Below are positions 8,345 to 16,021 of a DNA stretch of 54,874 nucleotides, one piece after another. The first letter of the stretch is position 1. Every line of letters starts with the position of its first letter. Under the pieces are notes generated by a model. It was not told the origin of the DNA. It saw only the letters and a list, made by a program, of their open reading frames with translations, and did not search any database. The DNA is from CAZVBV01 sp964578905 (GTDB taxonomy: Bacteria > Patescibacteriota > Gracilibacteria > UBA4473), in the NCBI GenBank assembly GCA_964578905.1, contig CAZOER010000005.1, positions 1 through 54,874 on the forward strand. Reading direction: 5' to 3'. Both the position numbers and the translations under genes were made by a program.

Positions 8345-8388
8345 GAGTCCGGACTTTACGAAGTCCCTTGTAAGACAAGTCCGGACTC
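8345..8388. promoter_or_regulatory. Paired perfect dyads AGTCCGGACT in the murB/rpsB divergent spacer
   Basis: The palindrome AGTCCGGACT occurs twice (8346-8355 and 8378-8387), centres 32 bp apart. Together they also form a 12-bp inverted repeat (GAGTCCGGACTT/AAGTCCGGACTC) with a 20-base loop. Two smaller hairpins, GGACTT-TACG-AAGTCC and CTTGT-AAG-ACAAG, can form instead. Operator, insulator or transcribed hairpin are all possible. Confidence 0.55.
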
Positions 8389-8407
8389 GGGTATTTTCAG
8401 AAAAAAA

Positions 8408-8435
8408 CTTGCATCAAATTCGACAATAGATACTA
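8408..8435 (+). promoter_or_regulatory. Promoter of rpsB
   Basis: TTGCAT (8408-8413), 16-base spacer, TACTAT (8430-8435). The predicted start is about 66 bases before the rpsB ATG. Confidence 0.6.
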
Positions 8436-8507
8436 TCTGCGCGTCGTTAAGCCAATCTGATTTAAGAGCGGCGGGAAGCGACAAATACTTACTAACTTTT
8501 TCCCACC

Positions 8508-9170
8508 ATGGCAACAGTAAAAGACCTTTTCAAAAATCTTGTCCACATCGGACACCGGACGTCTCTTTGGAATCCAAAGATGAAACCGTTTATTCACGAT
8601 AAACGAAACGGAGCGCACATTTTTGACCTTGATAAAACAGCTGAGTGTTTGGACACAGCACAAAAATTCTTGGCAGAAACAAAGAAGCAAGGCAAACAAG
8701 TGCTTTTCGTAGGAACGAAACCACAAGCGTCTTTGGCCCTCAAAGAATTAGTAGCAGATACAAAGTACTTCTACGTTGACGAGAAATGGGCACCAGGGCT
8801 TTTGACAAACTTCAAAGAGCTTCGAAAACGAATCGATCACTACTTGAACTTGAAATCACAATTTGAAACTGGAGAAATTAAGAAATACACAAAGAAAGAA
8901 GTAGCGAAGTTTAAAAAAGATTTGGAAAAACTCGATAAGGCGTACCACGGAGTAGCGGAAATGCGAAAGAAACCAGATGTACTTATTGTGCTCGACGCAG
9001 TAGGGGACATTCAGTCAATTCGAGAAGCGAATGTTTCAAAATTGGCAGTGGTAGCGATTACAGATACAAATGCTGATCCGGATAACATCGATTTCCCGAT
9101 TCCAGCAAATGATGATTCTGTGAAATCTGTTCGCTTTTTGGTTCAGTGCCTGTTAGACTCTTTGGCGTAA
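8508..9170 (+). CDS. rpsB: Small ribosomal subunit protein uS2
   Basis: A 220-residue 30S head protein. The N-terminal signature HIGHRTSLWNPKMKPFI, the segment VLFVGTKPQA, EKWAPGLLTNF and the late motif VVAITDTNADPDNIDFPIPANDDS are all family hallmarks. No Shine-Dalgarno sequence precedes the ATG (the upstream bases are TTTTTCCCACC). The order rpsB-tsf is kept as in most bacteria but is split by a small membrane protein gene, and tsf has its own promoter. Arginine codons here are mainly CGA. Confidence 0.96.
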   Translation: MATVKDLFKNLVHIGHRTSLWNPKMKPFIHDKRNGAHIFDLDKTAECLDTAQKFLAETKKQGKQVLFVGTKPQASLALKELVADTKYFYVDEKWAPGLLTNFKELRKRIDHYLNLKSQFETGEIKKYTKKEVAKFKKDLEKLDKAYHGVAEMRKKPDVLIVLDAVGDIQSIREANVSKLAVVAITDTNADPDNIDFPIPANDDSVKSVRFLVQCLLDSLA

Positions 9171-9188
9171 TTTTACGTTAAAACAAAC

Positions 9189-9623
9189 ATGGACTACCAA
9201 AACCAAGTACCCGTTTCCGAGCCTGTTCAACCTACTCCAGCACCAGAAGTACCTACTTCCCCGAGCCCAGTTCAGACAGAACCAACTCCTACTCCTGAAG
9301 TAAAACCAGTTGCAACAGGGATTGTTACAAAGGGAGAAAAGACACTCGCAATGTTCGGATATATCGAATTTCTTTGTGTGTTGCCATTGGCGTTGAAACC
9401 AAAATCTCAATACTGCCAGTTCCACGGAAAACAATCATTGGTGTTGGTATTGTTATTCTTCATCCTTTCTTGGATTGGATGGATTGTTCCAGCTGTTGGA
9501 ATGCTTATCGCATTTGTTCACATCGCGATTATTATCGTGGCAATGGTTCAGGCTTCACAAGGAAAGCTCTGGAGAATTCCATTCGTGGCACAAGTAGCTG
9601 ACAAACTCAACTGGGACGAGTAA
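9189..9623 (+). CDS. Small membrane protein, DUF4870/Tic20-like (putative)
   Basis: A 144-residue protein inserted between rpsB and tsf. Residues 1-45 are a Pro/Thr/Glu-rich tail (PVQPTPAPEVPTS), cytoplasmic or external. A hydrophobic core follows: a segment at 53-69 with FLCVLPLAL, then LVLVLLFFILSWIGWIVPAVG (split here around residues 84-104) and a last helix at 106-121. The YCQFHGKQSLVLVLL stretch at 75-89 resembles the FHakQAL motif of the DUF4870/Tic20-like family, and the order of helices fits. No enzymatic role is known for that family. It follows rpsB by 18 bases and is probably cotranscribed. Confidence 0.7.
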   Translation: MDYQNQVPVSEPVQPTPAPEVPTSPSPVQTEPTPTPEVKPVATGIVTKGEKTLAMFGYIEFLCVLPLALKPKSQYCQFHGKQSLVLVLLFFILSWIGWIVPAVGMLIAFVHIAIIIVAMVQASQGKLWRIPFVAQVADKLNWDE

Positions 9624-9641
9624 AAAAGAAAAAACAAAGAT

Positions 9642-9669
9642 TTGATTTTCTCTGTCGTGTGGTTACAAT
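9642..9669 (+). promoter_or_regulatory. Promoter of tsf
   Basis: TTGATT (9642-9647), 16-base spacer, TACAAT (9664-9669), 27 bases before the tsf ATG. It lies just after the stop of the upstream membrane protein gene. Confidence 0.65.
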
Positions 9670-9696
9670 CCGCGCGATTTTTAACCCTTTGTAAAA

Positions 9697-10458
9697 ATGG
9701 AAATTACAGCTCAACAAGCAAATGAATTACGAAAGCAAACCGGTGTAGGAATGCTCGCGTGTAAAAAAGCTCTCGAAGAAGCGGGAGGAGACAATGAAAA
9801 AGCAATTGAACTCTTGCGAAAACGAGGAGAAACAAAAGCAGCTGAAAAAAGTGAACGAACAACAGGACAAGGAGGAGTTGCCGTAAGCGGACGAGCTTTG
9901 GTAAAAATTCTTTGTGAAACAGACTTTGTAGCGAAGAACGATAAATTCATCGCGTTTATTGAAGACATCGTAAAAAAAGCGGACACAGATGGAGCGGATG
10001 CTGCAAAAGCATACTTCGAAGATATTAAGACAGACAAGATTCAAGAGATTGGAGAGAACATGATCCTCGACCTCGTTGAAGTTGTGGAAGGAGGGGACAC
10101 TGTTGGTGGATACCTTCACACAAACCGAAAAATCGCGACGGTTGTTGCGCTTGAAGGGGGAACAGAAGAACAAGCACGAGACATTGCGATGCACGCAACA
10201 GCGATGAATCCATTGGTAGCAAACGTTGAAGACGTGCCATCGGATTTGATTGAAAAAGAAAAAGAGATCGCAACAGAGCAATTGATTGCAGAAGGAAAAC
10301 CCGAACAAATTATCGAAAAGATTTTGGTTGGGAAAATTCAAAAGTTCTGTGCTGAACGAGCACTGGTTTCACAATCATTTGTGAAAGATCCAGAAAAAAC
10401 AGTCGCTCAATATCTTGGCGACGCGAAAGTCGTGAAGTTTGTGCGAGTTGAGGTGTAA
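9697..10458 (+). CDS. tsf: Translation elongation factor Ts
   Basis: Guanine-nucleotide exchange factor that recycles EF-Tu. The N-terminal UBA-like domain has the signature LRKQTGVGMLACKKALEEAGG (split across residues 11-31), followed by the TDFVAKND exchange motif and two core subdomains up to DPEKTVAQYL near the end. Length 253 is within the normal range. No Shine-Dalgarno sequence; the leader is about 20 bases. Nearly every Arg codon is CGA, including the pair in LRKRG, unlike the CGT/CGC bias usual for highly expressed bacterial genes. Confidence 0.96.
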   Translation: MEITAQQANELRKQTGVGMLACKKALEEAGGDNEKAIELLRKRGETKAAEKSERTTGQGGVAVSGRALVKILCETDFVAKNDKFIAFIEDIVKKADTDGADAAKAYFEDIKTDKIQEIGENMILDLVEVVEGGDTVGGYLHTNRKIATVVALEGGTEEQARDIAMHATAMNPLVANVEDVPSDLIEKEKEIATEQLIAEGKPEQIIEKILVGKIQKFCAERALVSQSFVKDPEKTVAQYLGDAKVVKFVRVEV

Positions 10459-10474
10459 AGATTAACTTGAAACT

Positions 10475-10501
10475 GGATACGTATCCTTAGGATACGTATC
10501 C
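10475..10501. terminator. Tandem GGATACGTATCC palindromes (possible bidirectional terminator)
   Basis: Two copies of the 12-base palindrome GGATACGTATCC are separated by TTA, so the RNA can form a 12-bp stem with a 3-base loop on either strand. It lies between the converging 3' ends of tsf and the small ORF at 10511. There is no T-run, so classical intrinsic termination is uncertain. Confidence 0.5.
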
Positions 10502-10510
10502 TAATTTAAA

Positions 10511-10732
10511 TTACAGTGAATCGCCTCGGTACCAAGGATCTCGCAGAGAGGCGCGTGCTTTTGCAGACATATCGGTAACGATTTCTTTCGATTTTGTTTC
10601 GCCACTACTGGTTAGATTTCCAGACTTATTAGAAAGTCCATCTAATTCAAAGAGATAAGAATTATCAATGATAGCTTCTACTTTTTCGACTGCCGATACT
10701 GGTGTTTCATCCAACGTGGTTATAGAGACCAT
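10511..10732 (-). CDS. Small hypothetical protein (73 aa)
   Basis: An open frame with ATG at 10732 encodes MVSITTLDETPVSAVEKVEA and onward, a 73-residue acidic then basic peptide with no recognised domain. A TACAAT box (10748-10753 on the minus strand) followed by TTTAACCC lies 15 bases upstream and closely resembles the -10 region and leader of tsf. The frame extends further upstream into the 3' end of mutL without another ATG, so the shorter start is preferred. The gene fills the gap between mutL and the tandem palindrome. Without homologues to compare, coding status is only probable. Confidence 0.45.
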   Translation of the reverse strand: MVSITTLDETPVSAVEKVEAIIDNSYLFELDGLSNKSGNLTSSGETKSKEIVTDMSAKARASLRDPWYRGDSL

Positions 10733-10803
10733 TAGGAAAAGGGTTAAATTGTAAGCGAAAGAACGAGCGCGAAAATACTCAGAAAAAGAGAAGATGCAAA
10801 TGT

Positions 10804-12528
10804 TTACCGATGAAATTTTCCGTCGAGTTCTCCAAACGGAATAAACCAGTGATTTGGTCGTCCGTGAGGGCAGAGATTTCGCCATTGGGTCGTTTCAAAA
10901 TCGTTCAATAGCTTCTGCATTTCCACAGGTTTCATTGGGTCTCCGAACATCACGGATCCTCTGCAGGCTTTGTATTCGAGGAGCTTACGCATGAGGAGAT
11001 CCTGAACGTGTTCTCCGACCTGGTCTTCGCCGAGATACTTCATGATATCTTGCAAAACCTGTTCGAGGTCTTTTTCACTGAACATGGCCGGCACTTCTGA
11101 AACTCCTACTTCGTTATCTGCTGGGAATGAAATTGCAAATCCAAGCTTCACAATCTCATCTCGGTTTTCATGGAGTAGGGAAATCTCATCTTCGGTGAAG
11201 GTGAATATTTGGGGGGTCAGTAATTTCTGAACCTGTGTTTTTTTCTTCTTATATTCATCCCAGAATGTTTCAAATCGCTGACGTTCGTGAAGTGCGTGTT
11301 GATCAAAGAAAAACACTCCTTCACCAGACTGAGCGACGATATATTTATTCTCCACTTGGCCGATCAAGGTAAGAGGGGAATTGATTTCGGGTTTCACTTC
11401 TGTTTCCTTTGTGAAGCTGGGAACATTGAAATTGCGTCCGGCATTCTGATCAGAGAAGTTGAGCTTTGGAGCGGACATACTGCTTGCGCTTGTTGGTTTT
11501 GAAAACTGAGGTGTTCGAGGCGCGAAGGCTTGATTCGTTCCAGATTTTTGCAACGCAGTAGTGACACTGTTTTTTATCAATGAAAAAATTTCTCGTGGTT
11601 CAGAGAATTTCACTTCAAGTTTTCTCGGATGCACGTTCACATCAACGAGCAGGGGATCGGTTTCCAAGAATAAAACAAAGACAGGGTGGAGATGTTTCTC
11701 GATTCCCGCACTCTGTAAAAACGCTTCACGAACGGCGTAGTTCAATTTGAAATCCTCAATCCGTCGTCCATTTACAAAGAGATACTGGTGATTCTTTGAC
11801 TTGGCACACATCCCAGGGCGACAGACGAAACCAGTGAGTTCGTTCTGTGCCAACTTTCCGCTCACAGGAAGAAGGTCTGTTGAGAGACTCTTGAGTACCT
11901 GTTCGACACGCGCTTGTTCAGATTGAGTAGCCGGGTAGTCGAGCGTTGGTTTTCCATCTTTAAACAACTTAAAACTCACATCATGTTTCGATAATGCGAA
12001 GTTGGTAATCTCTTTCACAATGGCTCGGTATTCGGTTTCTTCTGTTTTCAAATATGCCAGTCGTGCGGGTGTTGTATAAAACAAATCCTGCACACGAATC
12101 AGAGTTCCAATATTGGAAGAGGCGTCGCTTATCTTGGGTTCATCTTCACCAGAACACTTCACACTCGTACCGGTCTCGTCGCTTTCGGTTTGTGTAATCA
12201 GTTCAAATTTAGACACGGCAGAAATTGCCGCAAGAGCTTCTCCTCGAAATCCAAAACTTCGGATTGAGAAGAGATCATCAATAGTTTTAATTTTACTCGT
12301 TGCATGACGGAGAACACATTTCTCAGCATCTTCTCGACTCATTCCGAGTCCATCATCACGCACCTCGATTAAGGTCTTTCCACCATCACCAATATACACA
12401 TCAACACTCTCTGCTCGCGCATCGAGAGAATTTTCCACGAGCTCCTTCACAACACTCGCAGGTCGTTCAACAACCTCACCTGCGGCGATTTGATCAGCAA
12501 CTTTTTGTGGAAGAATTTGAATCGACAT
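10804..12528 (-). CDS. mutL: DNA mismatch repair protein MutL (endonuclease type)
   Basis: A 574-residue GHKL ATPase that couples MutS recognition to strand incision. The N-terminal half has IAAGEVVERPASVVKEL, VENSLDA (31-37, catalytic Glu/Asn), DDGLGM (58-63) and GFRGEAL (93-99). The C-terminal half carries the metal-binding endonuclease motif DQHALHERQRFE (DQHA-x2-E-x4-E), together with ACRGSVMFGDPM and CPHGRP. This is therefore a nicking MutL as in bacteria without MutH. mutS is not in the window. A TACAAT box ends 7 bases before the ATG, so the message is probably leaderless. Confidence 0.95.
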   Translation of the reverse strand: MSIQILPQKVADQIAAGEVVERPASVVKELVENSLDARAESVDVYIGDGGKTLIEVRDDGLGMSREDAEKCVLRHATSKIKTIDDLFSIRSFGFRGEALAAISAVSKFELITQTESDETGTSVKCSGEDEPKISDASSNIGTLIRVQDLFYTTPARLAYLKTEETEYRAIVKEITNFALSKHDVSFKLFKDGKPTLDYPATQSEQARVEQVLKSLSTDLLPVSGKLAQNELTGFVCRPGMCAKSKNHQYLFVNGRRIEDFKLNYAVREAFLQSAGIEKHLHPVFVLFLETDPLLVDVNVHPRKLEVKFSEPREIFSLIKNSVTTALQKSGTNQAFAPRTPQFSKPTSASSMSAPKLNFSDQNAGRNFNVPSFTKETEVKPEINSPLTLIGQVENKYIVAQSGEGVFFFDQHALHERQRFETFWDEYKKKKTQVQKLLTPQIFTFTEDEISLLHENRDEIVKLGFAISFPADNEVGVSEVPAMFSEKDLEQVLQDIMKYLGEDQVGEHVQDLLMRKLLEYKACRGSVMFGDPMKPVEMQKLLNDFETTQWRNLCPHGRPNHWFIPFGELDGKFHR

Positions 12529-12535
12529 CGGAGGG

Positions 12536-12563
12536 ATTGTAACGAAAAATTTTCAATTTTCCA
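12536..12563 (-). promoter_or_regulatory. Promoter of mutL (leaderless)
   Basis: On the minus strand TGGAAA (12558-12563), 16 bases, TACAAT (12536-12541). Only 7 bases separate the -10 box from the mutL ATG, so transcription would start at or next to the start codon. Confidence 0.55.
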
Positions 12564-12572
12564 TTTTCCTTT

Positions 12573-12663
12573 GTCATCCTGAACTTGTTTCAGGATCAAA
12601 CCTTAAAGTGTGCACTAACTTTATGGCTAGATCCCGGATATCCCTTCGGGATTCCGGGATGAC
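12573..12663. repeat. REP-like palindromic element, copy 2
   Basis: A 91-bp element bounded by GTCATCCTGA and CCGGGATGAC. The left hairpin is ATCCTGAA-CTTG-TTTCAGGAT and the right one ATCCCGG/CCGGGAT with TCCC-TTC-GGGA inside. It lies in the divergent spacer between mutL and the Cys-rich gene. Its first 29 bases are the same as those of the copy at 40477. Confidence 0.75.
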
Positions 12664-12671
12664 AAGTGTTT

Positions 12672-12699
12672 TTGCAAAAGATTCTGATTTCCATACAAT
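12672..12699 (+). promoter_or_regulatory. Promoter of the Cys-rich gene (near-leaderless)
   Basis: TTGCAA (12672-12677), 16-base spacer, TACAAT (12694-12699), then 8 bases to the ATG at 12708. It overlaps the frame's first possible ATG at 12666, which excludes that start. Confidence 0.6.
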
Positions 12700-12707
12700 T
12701 CGAGTTG

Positions 12708-14372
12708 ATGAAAAAAATCTGTGCGGTTTCTGGTAGAGAGTTTGAACTCAGAAAAAAAGATTTAGAATTTTATAAGCGTATGGATGTACCAGCACCAGAG
12801 ATTCATCCAGATGAAATCTTGCGGAAATTGATGGCAATGCGGAATGAGTGGAAACTCTATCGTCGAAAATGCGATAAAACAGGGGATACTATTATCAGTG
12901 CGTATCACGAGAACACGCCGTTTCCCGTGTATAAAAATGAAGAGTGGTGGGGAGATAGTTGGGATGGTGTTGAATACGGAATTGATTTTGATGAGAAAAA
13001 ACCTTTCTTTGAACAGTTTCTTGCACTGAGAAATACGGTTCCCAGAGAGGGAACATCGGTCTTTAAATCAGAAAATTGTGATTACAACGGGCACACGAGA
13101 GAATGTAAGAACTGCTATCTCATGGGGTTAGCGATTGGAAATGAAGATTGTTATTATGCGTATTGGGTTATTAACAATAAAGATATTATCGATTGTCGCT
13201 TAGTAAATTATTCAGAACTTTGTTACGAGTGTATTAATTGTGATACGTGTTTTGATTGTGTGATGCTTCAAGAAGGACAGAATTGCAATGAGTGTTATTT
13301 CTCTTATCAGCTCAGAGGGTGTAATCATTGTATTGGCTGTAGTAATCTTTCAAATAAGAGCTACCACATCTTCAACAAACCCGTTACCGAGGAAGAATTT
13401 AAAAAGAAAAAGAAAGAAATTTTTGATGGGTCGTATAAAACATGGGAACACGGAATGAAATATTTCCACACGATGTGGGACAACGCACTTCACCGATACG
13501 TCCATAGTCTGAAATGTGATAATTGCGAAGGGGATGTTCTTTTTAATTCCAAAAACTGTTTCCACAGTTTTGAGGTTATCGATGGAGAAGATTGTGCCTA
13601 CAATGTATCAGCCGGAGCGGCAAAAGATGTGTATCATTCTCATTCAGCAGGATGGCCAAAGTGTGAACTCGTTTACGGAGGCTCAGTTACGCGAGGAGGG
13701 ACGGATGTTCGGTTTTGTTATTACACGTGGTTCTGTGCAGATATCACGTATTGCGATAGCTGTGTGAGCTGTAAGCATTGTTTCGGTTGTGTGGGATTGA
13801 AGCACAAACAATATTGCATCCTGAATAAACAATATTCAAAAGAAGAATACGAAGTGCTTCGAGATAAAATTATTGAGTATATGAAAAAAACCACCGGATC
13901 GGGGTCCGGGGCAGGCTTCGAGTGGGCGACTATTCCATTTGAAATGTCTACATTTGGTTACAATGAAACGGCGGCGAACGATTACTTCCCGCTCACGAAA
14001 GAGGAAGCTCTCAAAATGGGATTTGCTTGGTATGATGATCCAGCCCCATTATCAAAAATAAAACCAATAGAGCTTCCCGATTCTATTCATGACACAGAGG
14101 ACTCTATTTGCAATCAGCCGATTATTTGTCCGATTACAAAGAAACCCTACAAGATACAAAAAGGAGAATTGAAATTCTACCGAAAGATGAACCTGCCGAT
14201 TCCTCGTCTGAGCCCAGAAGGGCGTCGTGAGAAACGGAATTGGCGTATCAACCCATATCAACTCTTTGAACGAAAATGTTCTGTGTGTGATGGAGACGTA
14301 TTATCTTCCTTCTCGCCAGAAAGGTCAGAGAAGATTGGTTGTGAAAAGTGCTATTTGGCTTCTGTAGACTAG
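12708..14372 (+). CDS. Cys-rich protein with duplicated terminal domains, CPR-type hypothetical
   Basis: A protein of 554 residues of unknown function. The N-terminal segment (CAVSGREFELRKKDLEFYKR...) and the C-terminal segment (CPITKKPYKIQKGELKFYRK...) are clearly homologous, each about 80 residues and carrying the pattern L-x-FY-(K/R)-(K/R)M-x-x-P-x-P. The C-terminal copy keeps two zinc pairs (CSVC and CEKC); the N-terminal copy has lost most of its Cys. Between them lie about 300 residues very rich in Cys, with repeated C-x2-C units such as CKNC, CNHC and CDSCVSCKHCFGC, suggesting several zinc or iron-sulphur sites. Proteins of this type recur in CPR genomes, sometimes labelled caib/baif; that label has no biochemical support here. 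The start ATG at 12708 is fixed by the promoter. Confidence 0.75.
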   Translation: MKKICAVSGREFELRKKDLEFYKRMDVPAPEIHPDEILRKLMAMRNEWKLYRRKCDKTGDTIISAYHENTPFPVYKNEEWWGDSWDGVEYGIDFDEKKPFFEQFLALRNTVPREGTSVFKSENCDYNGHTRECKNCYLMGLAIGNEDCYYAYWVINNKDIIDCRLVNYSELCYECINCDTCFDCVMLQEGQNCNECYFSYQLRGCNHCIGCSNLSNKSYHIFNKPVTEEEFKKKKKEIFDGSYKTWEHGMKYFHTMWDNALHRYVHSLKCDNCEGDVLFNSKNCFHSFEVIDGEDCAYNVSAGAAKDVYHSHSAGWPKCELVYGGSVTRGGTDVRFCYYTWFCADITYCDSCVSCKHCFGCVGLKHKQYCILNKQYSKEEYEVLRDKIIEYMKKTTGSGSGAGFEWATIPFEMSTFGYNETAANDYFPLTKEEALKMGFAWYDDPAPLSKIKPIELPDSIHDTEDSICNQPIICPITKKPYKIQKGELKFYRKMNLPIPRLSPEGRREKRNWRINPYQLFERKCSVCDGDVLSSFSPERSEKIGCEKCYLASVD

Positions 14373-15901
14373 TCTTTGCGGAACTTGTCGAACAAAGGTG
14401 TGAGAAGTCCGTGCTTCTTCATCTTTCGATGTGTGATGATACCAAAGACAATAGAAAGCCCAATGATAAGTCCTACTGGAATGAATCCCCAGTAAACAAT
14501 ATATTCGAATGGATATCCTCCGTAGACTTCTTGCGTTTCTTTGAACAGCGTGACAGAAATCAAGAATGCACAAATAAACGGGGTGATGTACAGCGCAACA
14601 TTAAACCATTTTCCAATTTTCAGACCTTTTGAAGTGTGATTAATCCAGAGTCGAATTTTATTGGCTCCAACGATATATGCGAGAACTAATGTTTCCAATA
14701 ATCCTACCAAAAGAAGTATGTAGTTAAAGAAGTGATCTGTGACATCCAAATAATACATTCCAGCCCCGGTAAGATAAGGCAGTGATCCGAGAACAAGGAT
14801 TATGCAGAGAACGAGTGAAATATGAGCATATTTTACTTTGTTCCAGAGATCGTGGAAGGCTCCTGCAATTACTTCAAAGACGCCAAAGATAGAATCAATC
14901 GCCAGTGTGATAACAACGAGGAAGAGAAGGACGGCAAAGAAAATAGCTCCCCATGGCATCATTGATACGGCCGTTGGGAGAACGGAGAATACAAGCATCG
15001 GTCCACCAGTTGCTGCTTCACTTACGGGCACTCCTTGTTGAAGTGCCATGTATCCAAGTGTCGAAAAGACTGCAATTCCACAAAGAATCGATACTCCAAA
15101 ATTCCCCGCTAAAACCCAGAGAGAGGTTTTGGCAATTTCCGCTTTTTCACTTCGGTGGCTTCCTGCAATAAAGAAATATCCCATAGCAAGACTGGCAGAA
15201 AAGAAACTTTGTCCAACGGCCGCTTGCCAGAGTTTTACATCAAGAAGTGATTCCCACTTTGGAATAAAAAGAGCTTCGAGACCATCAATGGCGCCAGGAA
15301 GCGTGACTCCTCGGATAATGAGAAGCAGGATGAGAAGAAAAGGTGCGGTTGCCGTTATTTTTACCACTGGCCCCAAACTCATTACATTTTTTCGCAATGC
15401 ATAGAGTACGAATCCGTACCCGACCAATACTCCAAGCAGAAGTCCCCATTGAAAAGTTCCTGGATCAGTAATACCTCCTGTGAGATGAAGAATTTCATTC
15501 ACAAAATAATCATTTGGGTTACTCAAAAATGCTCCCGAAAAAGAAGTAACGAGATATTTCATTCCCCAGGCAAGAATGGGCGTGTAGTAAAACAGCAAGA
15601 AAATTAATGCGAAAGGAGGAAGCCATTGAATCCAACTTGTTTTTGGTTTTATTTTTTCAAAGGCTTGCGGACCACCCAGTTGGGCCTTTTGTCCGATAAC
15701 GGTCTCCATCATCATGAGGGGGAATACCATGAGTACATTTGCGAGAAGAAGTGCCAAAATAAAAGCGGCACCACCGTGTTCATATGCGAGCATTGAAAAA
15801 CGCCATAGATTACCAAGACCAGCAGCACATCCAATGGCGGCAAGAATATACACAAAATCACTAGACCATTGGGGGCGAGCGTGAGATTTGAAAAGACTCA
15901 T
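14369..15901 (-). CDS. Neurotransmitter:sodium symporter family transporter
   Basis: A 510-residue protein of the LeuT/SNF fold, with about 12 membrane helices, importing a small solute (amino acid or amine) with sodium. The first helix shows the family signature CAAGLGNLWRF with the sodium-site Gly/Asn, followed by GGAAFILALL and PLMMMETVIGQ. The usual Pro after WRF is Ser here. Later segments such as GVSILCGIAVFSTLGYMA and TLAIDSIFGVFEV fit helices 7-8. The start at 15901 (MSLFKSHARPQW) is preferred over 15973, because a TTGTTT-N16-TAGAAT promoter lies between. Its stop overlaps that of the convergent Cys-rich gene (CTAG shared). The substrate cannot be told from sequence. Confidence 0.88.
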   Translation of the reverse strand: MSLFKSHARPQWSSDFVYILAAIGCAAGLGNLWRFSMLAYEHGGAAFILALLLANVLMVFPLMMMETVIGQKAQLGGPQAFEKIKPKTSWIQWLPPFALIFLLFYYTPILAWGMKYLVTSFSGAFLSNPNDYFVNEILHLTGGITDPGTFQWGLLLGVLVGYGFVLYALRKNVMSLGPVVKITATAPFLLILLLIIRGVTLPGAIDGLEALFIPKWESLLDVKLWQAAVGQSFFSASLAMGYFFIAGSHRSEKAEIAKTSLWVLAGNFGVSILCGIAVFSTLGYMALQQGVPVSEAATGGPMLVFSVLPTAVSMMPWGAIFFAVLLFLVVITLAIDSIFGVFEVIAGAFHDLWNKVKYAHISLVLCIILVLGSLPYLTGAGMYYLDVTDHFFNYILLLVGLLETLVLAYIVGANKIRLWINHTSKGLKIGKWFNVALYITPFICAFLISVTLFKETQEVYGGYPFEYIVYWGFIPVGLIIGLSIVFGIITHRKMKKHGLLTPLFDKFRKD

Positions 15902-15927
15902 GGGAGGGGGATAAAAATTCAACTCAT

Positions 15928-15955
15928 ATTCTACGCGGGTGTTGCACAGAAACAA
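15928..15955 (-). promoter_or_regulatory. Promoter of the sodium symporter gene
   Basis: On the minus strand TTGTTT (15950-15955), 16 bases, TAGAAT (15928-15933), 26 bases before the ATG at 15901. Confidence 0.6.
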
Positions 15956-15971
15956 AATTATTTTAAAAACC

Positions 15972-16003
15972 AACCCGGGTTCGGGGTTCTTTGAACCCGG
16001 GTT
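15972..16003. promoter_or_regulatory. Paired perfect dyads AACCCGGGTT between the symporter and rsmI
   Basis: AACCCGGGTT occurs at 15972-15981 and 15994-16003, centres 22 bp apart. The sites flank the weak TTCTTT box (15987-15992) of the rsmI promoter and lie 17 bases behind the -35 box of the divergent symporter gene. The same palindrome is paired upstream of dnaK. Confidence 0.55.
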
Positions 16004-16021
16004 TATGTTAAACTAAGAAAG

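Noticed and set aside
9727..10341. A 204-codon minus-strand frame opposite tsf
   Set aside because: Cys/Phe-rich nonsense composition and full overlap with EF-Ts; produced by the strong codon bias of tsf.
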